A stretch of 64,000 nt of DNA from Bacillota bacterium (GTDB lineage: Bacteria > Bacillota > Clostridia > Christensenellales > Aristaeellaceae): the NCBI GenBank assembly GCA_023416585.1, contig JAEZHM010000131.1, positions 1 to 64,000 of the forward strand, written 5' to 3'. Of the stretch, positions 25,931 to 36,929 are shown piece by piece. The position numbers and the translations under genes were made by a program. Under the pieces are notes generated by a model that worked only from the letters and a program-made list of their open reading frames with translations, ran no database searches and was not told the origin of the DNA. Position 1 is the first letter of the stretch, and each line of letters opens with the position of its first letter.

Positions 25931-25970
25931 GCTCCTTCCGACTTTTACATAGGCCGGGAAGGAGCATTTA
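25931..25970 (+). terminator. Terminator of the secreted protein gene
   Basis: GCTCCTTCC (25931-25939) pairs with GGAAGGAGC (25957-25965), followed by ATTTATTTTTATT. Confidence 0.88.
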
Positions 25971-26041
25971 TTTTTATTCTGTTCTATAACGTAAATGCAT
26001 CGATGGATACCCGCACATAGAATACACGTTACTCCGCATGG

Positions 26042-26285
26042 TGTCATCCTGAGCGCAGCGAAGGATCTTTTAGAAGCATGAAAATCCAAGATCCTTCGCT
26101 GCGCTCAGGATGACAGTCTGCGAGTTGGACTCGCCTTCAGAGTAAAACGCAAGCGATGCTTTAATGTTAATAGTTGGTATTTATAACAGCATGTAAATCC
26201 AAGATCCTTCGCTGCGCTCAGGATGACAGTCTGCGAGTTGGGCTTGCCTTCAGAGTAAATCGCAAGCGACGCATGAATGTTAATA
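26042..26285. repeat. Tandem copies of a TCATCCTGAGC-type intergenic repeat
   Basis: TGTCATCCTGAGCGCAGCGA (26042-26061) is mirrored by TCGCTGCGCTCAGGATGACA (about 26096-26115), making a long hairpin. A unit of about 97 bases (26076-26173) is then repeated directly at 26189-26285 with few changes. No gene is seen here. A diverged TCATTCTGAGCGTAGCGAAG relative lies at 61483-61563. Confidence 0.85.
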
Positions 26286-26310
26286 ATTTGTGTTAATATA
26301 AAAACCCAAA

Positions 26311-26733
26311 TCACATGGTTTTCATGTACCGGTTGATATAGTAAACTGACAATATGAAGCGCACCATCAGCAGAATAAGCGGCGGCAGAATCCGCAATAC
26401 GTCGTTAAACAGCAGTCCCTCCACAAGTATCCAGGCGGTCAGCCCGTAGGTGGTCCATTTTTCTACCGCAGCGCCTGCCTTGTCAAAAATCATGATGTTC
26501 CTTTCATCCGCTGTCTCAATGGCCTTGCGCCGCTTTGCCTCCTGATCGTAAAGAGCCGGGAAGAACGTGCTTATAAACCACGCCGCACCCAGCCCGAAGG
26601 CTGCCGCGCCCAAACCGTAGCATACACCGGCTATTCTTTTTTGGGCCTCAGTTGGAAACAAAAAGACACCTGCCAGTACCAGGGCCAGCCCGGCCAATGC
26701 CAGAATCAAATATACAAGCCGTTTGGTTTTCAT
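26311..26733 (-). CDS. Small membrane protein paired with the XRE regulator
   Basis: A 140-residue protein with four predicted membrane helices (about residues 5-25, 35-60, 93-112 and 115-135) and a charged middle (YDQEAKRRKAIETADERN). I do not recognise a named function; small proteins of this kind (DUF2178-like) are often encoded directly after a 65-70 residue XRE regulator. The ATG overlaps the regulator's stop as ATGA, and GAGGAGG lies within the regulator's last codons, so expression is coupled. Confidence 0.75.
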   Translation of the reverse strand: MKTKRLVYLILALAGLALVLAGVFLFPTEAQKRIAGVCYGLGAAAFGLGAAWFISTFFPALYDQEAKRRKAIETADERNIMIFDKAGAAVEKWTTYGLTAWILVEGLLFNDVLRILPPLILLMVRFILSVYYINRYMKTM

Positions 26734-26933
26734 ATGGTTTCCTCCTCATATAAAAAGATTTCTTCCACCGGCAGCTTAAAATACCGTGCAATTTTGATGG
26801 CCAGCAGGATGGATGGGTTATATCGTCCATTCTCCAGGGAACTGATGGTCTGGCGGGACACCTGCAATATGTCTGCCAGCGTCTCCTGGCCAATGCCCTG
26901 CCGTTTTCGCAATTCCTCCAATCGGTTTTTCAT
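26730..26933 (-). CDS. XRE-family transcriptional regulator
   Basis: A 67-residue protein that is almost entirely one helix-turn-helix: GQETLADILQVSRQTISSLE is the binding core and NPSILLAIKIARYFKLPVEE the following helices. This is the compact YozG-like type that usually represses its own operon. AAGGAG precedes the ATG at 26933. A perfect 16-base palindrome lies 22 bases upstream and a second, imperfect copy overlaps the -35 box. This strongly suggests autorepression of the regulator/membrane-protein pair. Confidence 0.9.
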   Translation of the reverse strand: MKNRLEELRKRQGIGQETLADILQVSRQTISSLENGRYNPSILLAIKIARYFKLPVEEIFLYEEETI

Positions 26934-26955
26934 GGATGGTTCTCCTTTCGGAAAT

Positions 26956-27017
26956 GTAAAGCATGCTTTACGTGGTTATTATATTCTTTGGGGTGAAAGA
27001 TGTCAAGCTTGCTTTAC
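26956..27017 (-). promoter_or_regulatory. XRE operon promoter with two operator palindromes
   Basis: Minus-strand consensus promoter: TTGACA (27006-27001), 17 bases, TATAAT (26983-26978). Operator 1 is the perfect palindrome GTAAAGCATGCTTTAC (26956-26971) covering the expected transcription start. Operator 2, GTCAAGCTTGCTTTAC (27002-27017), shares the GTAAAGC half-site and covers the -35. The layout would block polymerase from both sides. Confidence 0.85.
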
Positions 27018-27150
27018 AATATTGATAAAAGAAAAGCATGATGCAATATCATGCCTTTAGATGCCAAGACAAGCATTATTGCATGATAATAGATCCCCAT
27101 GATAAAAGCGTTATCCCAAAGAATAAAAAAGTGAAAATGGAGCGTTCATG

Positions 27151-27275
27151 AGCCTTCCCCTTAAGGGAAAGGGGCGCGTAGCGCCGGATGAGGTGGCAGG
27201 TCACAAGTTCCTGCTCATCTATAAACACCTCATCAGTCGACTTCGTCGACAGCTTCCCCTCCAGGAGAAGCCTTG
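27151..27275. repeat. CTTCCCC-type inverted repeat element, copy 1
   Basis: About 125 bases bounded by GCCTTCCCCTTAAGGG and its counterpart AGCTTCCCCTCCAGGAGAAG. GATGAGGTG pairs with CACCTCATC, and GTCGACTTCGTCGAC is a hairpin. The same element, reversed, is at 61343-61600, where it is broken by another insertion. No gene is seen in 27018-27300. Confidence 0.8.
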
Positions 27276-27300
27276 GTGTGTGATCGGTTTGCATCCCATT

Positions 27301-28353
27301 TTAGGGCATAATACAGCCAACTTTGTTTCCTTTTTGAATAATAGTATCGGTAATCTGCTCAACCTCCGGCAGAAAGGCCAGCAGCGTTTTATACCGCCTG
27401 ACCATTGCTTCGGAGCCGGTAATGCCAAGGCTGGACATGAAGGCTTGAAACGCCGGCAGCCTTTCTTGATGCAGTTCGGGCGCATCCATGAATAGAATGG
27501 CGTGGCATCTGGCGAACGTGGCGGCCATCCAGAACACCGCCTCCGCCGGGTAAGCCGATTCCAAAAGGTGCCTGCTGCCATCGATTGCAACAGGCCGGGA
27601 AGAAAACGATATGTCGCTTCTGAACGGGTAATGTATGGCGGGACCGGTGGTTTTGCATGCAAGGTCAAAGGTAGTTTCCAGTTCTAAAAGATGGCCTGGC
27701 AGGCTGTCTGCCTGGAAAGCATCACCCGTCAAATGGCGGATCAGCGGAGAATAAAACGCCATCAGGCCATAGGCATTAAGGACCATCCTGGCGGCCGTAT
27801 AGCGCTTGCGCACTGTACAATTTTGCAAAGCTGCGGCAAGAATAGGAAAGGTTGTGATCCCGGTGGGGAAAAGCCACATGGTTACCTGTTCATGAAAGGG
27901 AGCATTGCTATTAAAGTTTAAGATGCTGTCCCGGATATGGGCAATGAAAGACCGGCAGCGCTTGCGCACCCAGAAATCCTTGGCATACTGCTCTTTGATT
28001 TCAAGGTGCAGCGGTTTGAGTAAGCCGTAAGGGTCGTTTAAAATACCGTCTGTGTGCAGTGCGAACGCAAGATAATGCGTCGAAAGAATATGATCCAGAG
28101 ATGCATATTCCCTTTTGTGAATCAGCGAGACTTCCAGAAGCACGCCGCTGCATGGAAATTTGCCGGGCTTTATTTCGGGCGGTTTATCATTGATGATGAT
28201 GACGATGTCAATGTCCGAGGTTTCGGGCCAAGTGTCATCCTCTGCGGCCTGCAAAAAGGAACCGGACAGATAGGCGCCGCAATATCCGGGATAGCGGGAA
28301 CCATTTAGCTCCACCCATTCCCGGGCGATGGCACGCGCTTCCTGAACGGTCAT
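27301..28353 (-). CDS. Nucleotidyltransferase-domain protein
   Basis: A 350-residue soluble protein. The N-terminal 100 residues carry the polymerase-beta-type nucleotidyltransferase signature: YLSGSFLQAAEDD, then TSDIDIVIIIND with the two metal-binding aspartates, and the third acidic position in LLEVSLIHKRE. The rest is helical, resembling aminoglycoside adenylyltransferase-like proteins. It may transfer a nucleotide to a small molecule or protein. A resistance role is not supported by any specific motif. It sits alone between a repeat element and tsaD. Confidence 0.75.
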   Translation of the reverse strand: MTVQEARAIAREWVELNGSRYPGYCGAYLSGSFLQAAEDDTWPETSDIDIVIIINDKPPEIKPGKFPCSGVLLEVSLIHKREYASLDHILSTHYLAFALHTDGILNDPYGLLKPLHLEIKEQYAKDFWVRKRCRSFIAHIRDSILNFNSNAPFHEQVTMWLFPTGITTFPILAAALQNCTVRKRYTAARMVLNAYGLMAFYSPLIRHLTGDAFQADSLPGHLLELETTFDLACKTTGPAIHYPFRSDISFSSRPVAIDGSRHLLESAYPAEAVFWMAATFARCHAILFMDAPELHQERLPAFQAFMSSLGITGSEAMVRRYKTLLAFLPEVEQITDTIIQKGNKVGCIMP

Positions 28354-28405
28354 GCATGTACCTCATTCAAATGGTTTTACATCTGCCTGACCAGGCAATT
28401 GCACA

Positions 28406-29464
28406 TTACACTAGCCTCAAAGCGGGCTGTGCATTGAGCGATAAACTGGCGGTTTCACCACGGAGCAGCCGGTAATATGCCGCGCTGGCAATCATGGCCG
28501 CGTTGTCTGTGCACAGGGAAAGCCTGGGCATATACAGGGGTATGCCGGCTGCGTCGCATTGTTCCTGCATCATGCGCCGAAGCAGGCTGTTGGCGGAAAC
28601 GCCGCCCGCAAGCGCGAGTGCCGGGGCTTTTGTATCCTTTGCGGCCAGCATTGCCTTTTCGCATAGGGAAGATACCACCGCCATGCGGAAGGCGGCGGCC
28701 ATATCCGCTTGGGGCAGGGGCTTTCCCTGCTGGGTAAGCTTGTGCGCTTCGTTGATGAAGGCAGTTTTGAGGCCTGAAAAGCTGTAGTCGTAGCGCCCTT
28801 CGGGGCGGGGCTTTGGCAGGTGAAAGGCGGTATAATCGCCTCCTTCTGCCAGCGCGTCCAGCCGCGGCCCGCCGGGGTAGGGTAAATTCAGCACCCTGGC
28901 CGCTTTGTCGAAGGCTTCCCCGGCGGCATCGTCCTGGGTCTGGCCCAGCAAATGATAAACGCCATAATCTTTCACTTCGATCAGATGGCTGTGGCCGCCG
29001 CTGACCACCAGGCACAAAAAGGGCGGTTTCAAATCTGGGTGGGTCAGGTAATTGGCGCTGACGTGGCCCTCAATATGGTTGACAGGGATCAAAGGAAGGC
29101 CGGCCGCGTAAGCCAGGCCCTTCATGCAGCTCACACCTGTCAGCAGCGCGCCCACAAGGCCCGGCCCAAAGGTGACAGCCATAGCATCCACTTGAGAGAG
29201 ACTCATTCCCGCTTCGTTCAGCGCCTGGTCGATCACCCTGTCGCAGGCTTCCACATGGGCGCGGCTGGCGATTTCCGGCACCACGCCGCCGTACAGCGCG
29301 TGCAGGTCGATTTGGGAAAATACGACGTTGCTAATAATAACGCGGCCGTTTTCCACAATAGATGCCGCTGTCTCATCACAGGAGGTCTCCAAGGCCAGAA
29401 TGCGTACCGATCCCTTGTTTTTAAGCTTTCCGGCTTGCTCATGGCAGCTTGCTTCATAGGTCAT
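28406..29464 (-). CDS. tsaD: tRNA N6-threonylcarbamoyladenosine transferase TsaD
   Basis: Transfers the threonylcarbamoyl group to A37 of ANN-decoding tRNAs, working with TsaB and TsaE. The 352-residue ASKHA-fold protein has ILALETSCDETAASIV, the metal-binding VNHIEGHVSAN (HxxxH), VVSGGHSHLIEV and GEAFDKAARVLNLPYPGGP. The true start is 29464, after AAGGAAA and overlapping the previous gene's stop as ATGA. The longer frame to 29620 is only the antisense of that gene. It is coupled to the TIGR01906 membrane gene; tsaB and tsaE are not in the window. Confidence 0.96.
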   Translation of the reverse strand: MTYEASCHEQAGKLKNKGSVRILALETSCDETAASIVENGRVIISNVVFSQIDLHALYGGVVPEIASRAHVEACDRVIDQALNEAGMSLSQVDAMAVTFGPGLVGALLTGVSCMKGLAYAAGLPLIPVNHIEGHVSANYLTHPDLKPPFLCLVVSGGHSHLIEVKDYGVYHLLGQTQDDAAGEAFDKAARVLNLPYPGGPRLDALAEGGDYTAFHLPKPRPEGRYDYSFSGLKTAFINEAHKLTQQGKPLPQADMAAAFRMAVVSSLCEKAMLAAKDTKAPALALAGGVSANSLLRRMMQEQCDAAGIPLYMPRLSLCTDNAAMIASAAYYRLLRGETASLSLNAQPALRLV

Positions 29465-30150
29465 GCTTGTTTTTTCCTTCTTTTCAGGTACAGGATGGCG
29501 GATATAAAGAAAAGTGCCGCGCCCAAAAGCCAGAACAGGCCGATTGTAGCCGCATAGCCAACGAAGAATGAAGTCGGCATCAATTGAAGCAGCAGATCCT
29601 GCTTGGGGTTTAAAAGCCAAAGGTCGTTGGTGAAAAACAGGTGGTGGAACAATCTAAACAGAGAGAGAAAATCTATCGCCGACCATATGGCCAAAATAGC
29701 ACCCAGCACGGCAGCAAAAAGGCTTACCCTAATATAGCCGCGGGCAAGCGATAAAAGCATGGGACGAAAGCGGAACAGCGCCAGAGCAAGGCACATGATC
29801 ACAATCAACGTGCAGAACAGCAAAATGGATCGGCACAAGGCAAACAGGTTCCTCACATCCTGCATGTGAAGGAGTTCCTTTTCGGAGAAGGCTTCCCGCG
29901 TCTGCCCATGGACTAGCAGCGTTGTTTGAAAAGTATCGGCCTTCCCCAACATATAGGCCGTTATTTTTTTGGACAAACCAGGGTATTCCTGAACATCCAC
30001 ACCGGTGATATTGGGATCGGCGTGGCGCAGGAACATGGAGTTCATATAGCTTGCGTTTCCCGCTACGGCGAGAATTACCCCGCTTAAAAGGCCCAGGAGA
30101 AGGGCAAGGGTTAATAACGTACATCCTGCAGCCTGAAAAATCTTCTTCAT
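29461..30150 (-). CDS. TIGR01906 (DUF1461) integral membrane protein
   Basis: A 229-residue membrane protein with about four helices. It has an N-terminal helix, an extracytoplasmic loop, two central helices, then LFRLFHHLFFTNDLWLLNP and LLQLMPTSFF, the conserved core of the TIGR01906 family of unknown function common in Bacillota. The start at 30150 begins MKKIFQAAG, with a modest CAGGTTA site; the longer frame to 30240 enters a repeat and is rejected. The stop overlaps the tsaD start by four bases, so the two are coupled. Confidence 0.88.
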   Translation of the reverse strand: MKKIFQAAGCTLLTLALLLGLLSGVILAVAGNASYMNSMFLRHADPNITGVDVQEYPGLSKKITAYMLGKADTFQTTLLVHGQTREAFSEKELLHMQDVRNLFALCRSILLFCTLIVIMCLALALFRFRPMLLSLARGYIRVSLFAAVLGAILAIWSAIDFLSLFRLFHHLFFTNDLWLLNPKQDLLLQLMPTSFFVGYAATIGLFWLLGAALFFISAILYLKRRKKQA

Positions 30151-30216
30151 GCTTTTTACTTTAACCTGCAGTTTATTTCTTTGAAGCGTAAATGATTTTG
30201 CTTTACAGGGAAAAGA

Positions 30217-30381
30217 ATTCGCTCCTGCGGGAGCGACCAAAGGGCTTTCCTACCCATCCGGCTCAATCGTCGCGATGATTCGCTCCGCTCCATCGCTTGT
30301 TTCGCCAGCCTCGTCCGCCTTCGCTTCATCCGCCGCAGGCGGCGCTCGGCTCCCGAGCCCTTTGGAATCCTTCGGAAACAT
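30217..30381 (-). repeat. Structured repeat, full long form (copy E)
   Basis: Minus-strand reading: arm CCAAAGGGCT pairs with AGCCCTTTGG at the other end, a two-base-pair extension relative to copies B2 and H that is matched on both arms. The second hairpin is TCGCTCCCGCAGGAGCGA, with a T-A pair where others have G-C or A-T. It lies between prfB and the TIGR01906 gene, in their direction. Confidence 0.88.
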
Positions 30382-30473
30382 CCTTTTGTTATGATTACTT
30401 GTATTGGATGATTTCTTGCAATACAAGCCAACAATATCAGATGAATTAATTAGATGGAAGTTTTTGAAAGGGT

Positions 30474-30507
30474 CCAGGGGAGACTTTTTTCAAAAAGTCT
30501 CCCCTGG
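30474..30507 (-). terminator. Perfect A/T-core hairpin after prfB
   Basis: CCAGGGGAGACTTTTT (30474-30489) pairs perfectly over 16 bases with AAAAAGTCTCCCCTGG (30492-30507), six bases from the prfB stop. It probably ends the secA-prfB unit, although the T-run is inside the stem rather than after it. Confidence 0.7.
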
Positions 30508-30513
30508 CGTCCC

Positions 30514-31612
30514 TTACTGCATTTTTAGATACGCGGTGACAAAACCGGACAGGTTGCCGTTCATCACATCGTCCACGTTGCCGGATTCGAAGCCGGTACG
30601 GTGATCCTTGACCATGGTGTAAGGCTGGAAGACGTAGCTGCGGATTTGGCTGCCCCACTCGATCTTTTTCATTTCACCCTTGATGTCCGCCATCTTTTCT
30701 TCCTTTTCGCGTTCACGCAGTTCCAGCAGCTTGCTGCGCAGCATCCTCAAACACATTTCCTTGTTTTGCACCTGGCTGCGCTCGTTCTGGCATTGTACGA
30801 CGGTATTGGTGGGAATATGAGTCATGCGTACGGCGGAATCGGTACGGTTAACGTGCTGGCCGCCCGCGCCGCTGGCCCGGTAGGTATCGATGCGCACTTC
30901 CTCCATATTGATGGTGAATGCGCCTTCATCATCCAGCATAGGCGCCACGTCCAGGGAGGAGAAGGAGGTATGGCGCCTGGCGTTACTATCAAAGGGGCTG
31001 ATGCGCACCAGCCGGTGCACGCCCTTTTCGCCCCGCAAAAAGCCGTAGGCATTGTCGCCTTCCACCTCGAAGGTTACGCTTTTGATACCGGCCTCATCGC
31101 CATCCAAAAGGTCCAGCAGCTTTACCTTGAAGCCCATGATTTCGCAGTAGCGCATATACATGCGGTAAAGCATCTGCGTCCAGTCCTGGGCCTCGGTTCC
31201 GCCGGCGCCGGCATGCAAGGAAAGGATGGCGTTGCAATTGTCGAATTCGCCGCGCATGAGCGTTTCCAGCTCCAGCGCATCCACATCCTTGCGCAGCGCC
31301 TCTATGGCCTGGCCGGCCTCTTGCACCAGGTCTTCGTCGTCGCCCTCCAGGGCCAGTTCCATCATCACTTCGATTTCATCGGCTTCATTATTCAGCTTCT
31401 GATAATGACCCAATTTGCCTTTAAGCGCGCTGATGCGCTGATTTACTTTGGTGGAGCGTTCCAGATTGTTCCAAAAATCCGGAGCGTTCATTTCTTCTTC
31501 CAGTTCTGATACTTCTTCCTTCATTCGGGCGATGTTAAAGTGCATCACCTGCCTGCATAATGCTTTCACGGATCCTGATCAGGTCCTGCCGGAATTGATC
31601 CAGCTCAATCAT
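30514..31612 (-). CDS. prfB: Peptide chain release factor 2, with programmed +1 frameshift
   Basis: RF2 ends translation at UGA and UAA. The first 25 codons run from ATG at 31612 (MIELDQFRQDLIRIRESIMQ) to CTT followed by TAA at 31537-31535. A +1 slip on CTT continues in the main frame with NIARMKEEVSELEEEMNAPD, giving 365 residues, the normal RF2 length. The RF2 anticodon-mimic SPF occurs in RISPFDSNARRHTSF, and GGQ in GAGGQHVNRTDSAVRMTH. The start lies 18 bases after secA, the usual neighbour. The recoding stop is UAA rather than UGA, which is odd for this regulatory circuit. Confidence 0.93.
31535..31550 (-). promoter_or_regulatory. prfB +1 frameshift signal
   Basis: Minus-strand order: Shine-Dalgarno-like AGGTGAT (31550-31544), a three-base spacer GCA, slippery CTT (31540-31538), stop TAA (31537-31535), then C. 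The spacing matches the classical RF2 site, where the stop is normally TGA. The residue after the slip is Asn instead of the usual Asp because of this change. Confidence 0.88.
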
Positions 31613-31630
31613 GCCATCACATCCTTATAA

Positions 31631-34327
<2,697 letters not shown>

Positions 34328-34514
34328 GATGTTCTCCTTATGCATGCGTCTTAATAGTACATGCCACTTTCTATTATACCATCTGTCATGGAATGGAATC
34401 AAGAAAACATTTCATTTGTATGTTGTGCGGGACTGCAGCAGCTTTTGTAGTAGCTTTTGTCATAAGAAACAAGCGGTATATTTCCGCCATCTACGATTGC
34501 AGAGAATGATCAGG

Positions 34515-35558
34515 CTATTTTCTGGGAATTGCCTTGAGCTGCCTTAATTTTGGAACAATCAGAAGAGACAGAAACCAGATGCCAAGAAAAGCCATTGGGA
34601 TGGCAGGTGCCACTTGTGATGATTGCACGTAAGCGGGGGAGGAGGACGTTCCGGCCAGGGGATAAAGGAGCAGGCAAAGGCCAAAGGAGATAATGGCATG
34701 GCATATCCTTCCCTTTAAAAGAAAGGCAAAGGATATGCCTCTTTCCTGCAAGAAGGCCAGGTTCTGCATAAGTATGGACAAGCCTGAAAACGAAGCCGCG
34801 GCGCAAAGAAGCGCCGGGCGCAGGGCGGGAATTGCGCCAGGCAGGGGGATGTTCAATATGCGGGAGCAGCCCGCCGTTACTTCCATAAAGGATTGTAGCC
34901 CGGCAAGAATGCCTTCCGGAAGGGTTGGAAACACGCACTGAATCATTTTTGCGGCTACGCTGCCAAGCACCATCAGGCCGCATACCGTAAACATGGTCAT
35001 GGCAGACGATGACATCACCTGGGAAAGGCCCGGCGCCGCATAAGGCTTTAAAGCTGCGGACGCCGGAATGGGAGTGCACTTGAAAAATAAACGGGAAAGC
35101 TGGCCTAATATAAAAGCACCCAGCCAATGGGACAGAAGAAGTATCCAGCCCAGGGATGTGTTTTGAAGCCACCCCCCCAGCGTGCCCACAAAGAACATGG
35201 GGCTCATGGTGCCCGCATACAGCGCAAAGCGCTTAAGCCCTGGGAGAATGTTAAAATTTTCAACGGAAAGTTCCTGGGAAAGCCTGGACCCGCCGGGAGA
35301 ACCGGATAACAGGCCCATAGCCATCACCGGGACGAAGCTGGATGGGATGCCTAAAAGGCGGCTGATGATGCCGCTGCCGCGTGTTTTCAGATTTCCCGTG
35401 ATCAGCAGCATGCATACAAGAAAGGGGAAAAGGCTGGGCAGTACCGCCACGGCCCACAAACGGCACGCGTCCGCGGAAGCCTTTGCCGCCTCACGAGGGA
35501 AACACAGCATGCAGCCCGCCAGCAGTCCGGCAAGAACGGGCACCCAAAAGCGCTTCAT
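34515..35558 (-). CDS. YlbJ-like integral membrane protein (nucleoside-recognition domain)
   Basis: A 347-residue membrane protein with about eight helices. LWAVAVLPSLFPFLVCMLL, then AMGLLSGSPGGSRLSQEL and GTMSPMFFVGTLGGWL, match the Gate/nucleoside-recognition domain of YlbJ, a sporulation membrane protein of Bacillota. I cannot say it is YlbJ itself because other Gate-domain proteins share the pattern. The start is at the MKRFWVPVLAG methionine (35558). It stands alone, between secA and a terminator. If a true YlbJ, it implies spore formation. Confidence 0.72.
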   Translation of the reverse strand: MKRFWVPVLAGLLAGCMLCFPREAAKASADACRLWAVAVLPSLFPFLVCMLLITGNLKTRGSGIISRLLGIPSSFVPVMAMGLLSGSPGGSRLSQELSVENFNILPGLKRFALYAGTMSPMFFVGTLGGWLQNTSLGWILLLSHWLGAFILGQLSRLFFKCTPIPASAALKPYAAPGLSQVMSSSAMTMFTVCGLMVLGSVAAKMIQCVFPTLPEGILAGLQSFMEVTAGCSRILNIPLPGAIPALRPALLCAAASFSGLSILMQNLAFLQERGISFAFLLKGRICHAIISFGLCLLLYPLAGTSSSPAYVQSSQVAPAIPMAFLGIWFLSLLIVPKLRQLKAIPRK

Positions 35559-35674
35559 TACGCATCCCGCCTTTTTACAAAGCACTGGTACAGTATATGG
35601 GCGGAGTAAAGAGGCATGCACTTTACTTTGATGCTGTTTTGTTTGCGGAGCACGTTATTGCTACAAGAGGCAAA

Positions 35675-35705
35675 GCCCCCGGCTTTTCACATGAAAACCG
35701 GGGGC
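35675..35705. terminator. Hairpin terminator upstream of the YlbJ-like gene
   Basis: GCCCCCGG...TTTTCA pairs with TGAAAACCGGGGGC with one bulged base. T-rich sequence follows on either side. It probably ends the secreted-protein gene at 35774. Confidence 0.8.
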
Positions 35706-35773
35706 ACTTTTACGTTATGTATACTTTGACATATACGTGCCTTATAAAAGTTGAATCCTCTCAACGAGCAGCG

Positions 35774-36727
35774 TCAGCCAACAGACGCCGCTTTTTCCAA
35801 TTCCTTCATGGCATCCCAAATCTCCAGCTCCCGTATCAGTTCCGGATTTTCTTGCTGGTTATAGCTGAAGCGATTCAGGCCGTTGGGATCGTAAGACAGC
35901 TTGATCGGCATGTACATGACAACATACTTCGTATCCGGAAGGCTGTCTTTCAAAGAGATGTCCACGCCTATCTCATATTCTTGTTCCTCAAGCCGCTTAG
36001 GATCTATACTGTTCCAATCCGAAGGGCTTGTGATCAGGAAAAGATGCTGACCGGTAATTTCAAAACTGCTCTCGTCCGCGTTCTCATCTTCGTCAAGCTG
36101 CATGGATACACGCAGCATACCATCCCGAACACGCACAGTAACGGTTCCGATCACATACATGTTGCTGGCACACAGATCTATGCGCTTGACACCGCCCGGC
36201 AGGGCAGCAATCTCCTCAAGATCCAGGGGTGTCGCCATGGTCCAGGCATCCGTAAGTCCCTTATCCAGGCTCTTGATGCGCACCCCGAACGTACAGGCCG
36301 TGTTGTTTTTCAGCGTCACCAGCTTGCGGTAGAAGGGAAAGGCGTACGTTTGGTCCCCCGCCGTCAGCGTAATGGTATAGGGGATGGTGGAGCTGCCGGA
36401 AAACTTCAGCAGGATGTCTCCGGAACGGAATGTTCCTGAAACCTGGCCGTAGTTCTTGTCCATTACCACAGCGCCGGTATCTGCCCGAACAACCTGCAGG
36501 CGCACTTGCTTCGTACCCTCCAACACACAGTTGACATGAATGTATTGAGTAGCAGCTGACAGATTTTCACCTATATATGCGCTGTCGTTCAGTCGGTTCA
36601 TGTCCAGCTTATCTACCTGAATCACAAAAGCTTCCTGTGCCAATGCACCTGGGATGACCGCAAGAGCCACCAGCATGAGGACTAGGCCTGCCAGCCCTTT
36701 GAAGCAAGCCGACCTTAATTTTGACAT
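35774..36727 (-). CDS. Secreted protein of unknown function
   Basis: A 317-residue protein with a signal peptide (basic start, then GLAGLVLMLVALAVIPGALAQ-type core, cleavage near ALA-QE). The mature part is rich in short beta strands (for example TKQVRLQVVRADTGAVVMDK) and has no recognised domain. It is transcribed away from the peptidoglycan-binding protein at 36930; the 200-base gap between them carries both promoters. An envelope role is plausible from secretion and neighbour, but this is inference. Confidence 0.72.
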   Translation of the reverse strand: MSKLRSACFKGLAGLVLMLVALAVIPGALAQEAFVIQVDKLDMNRLNDSAYIGENLSAATQYIHVNCVLEGTKQVRLQVVRADTGAVVMDKNYGQVSGTFRSGDILLKFSGSSTIPYTITLTAGDQTYAFPFYRKLVTLKNNTACTFGVRIKSLDKGLTDAWTMATPLDLEEIAALPGGVKRIDLCASNMYVIGTVTVRVRDGMLRVSMQLDEDENADESSFEITGQHLFLITSPSDWNSIDPKRLEEQEYEIGVDISLKDSLPDTKYVVMYMPIKLSYDPNGLNRFSYNQQENPELIRELEIWDAMKELEKAASVG

Positions 36728-36866
36728 GACGATCCCTCCTTAATACAGCATAATTCTTTCATAATAACGAGTTTTCCTGCTTTAATATTGCATTGGTTTT
36801 GTAATGGCTGCAATTTTACAGGAACGCTTGTACATAAAAATATTTGTAATAAAATCTTAAAACTTA

Positions 36867-36895
36867 TTTACCAATACGTCATCTTTTGGTATACT
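36867..36895 (+). promoter_or_regulatory. Promoter of the peptidoglycan-binding protein
   Basis: TTTACC (36867-36872), 17 bases, TATACT (36890-36895) with the extended TGG in front. A GAGGAGGA binding site and ATG (36930) follow. Confidence 0.65.
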
Positions 36896-36929
36896 GTGGG
36901 TAATTACCTCACGAGGAGGAACGTTAACT

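Noticed and set aside
27301..28353. Aminoglycoside resistance gene
   Set aside because: The nucleotidyltransferase motif is general; nothing specific to known resistance enzymes is seen.
30601..31509. 302-residue plus-strand open frame
   Set aside because: Antisense shadow of prfB.
35483..36439. 318-residue plus-strand open frame
   Set aside because: Covers parts of two minus-strand genes and a terminator; no binding site or domain.
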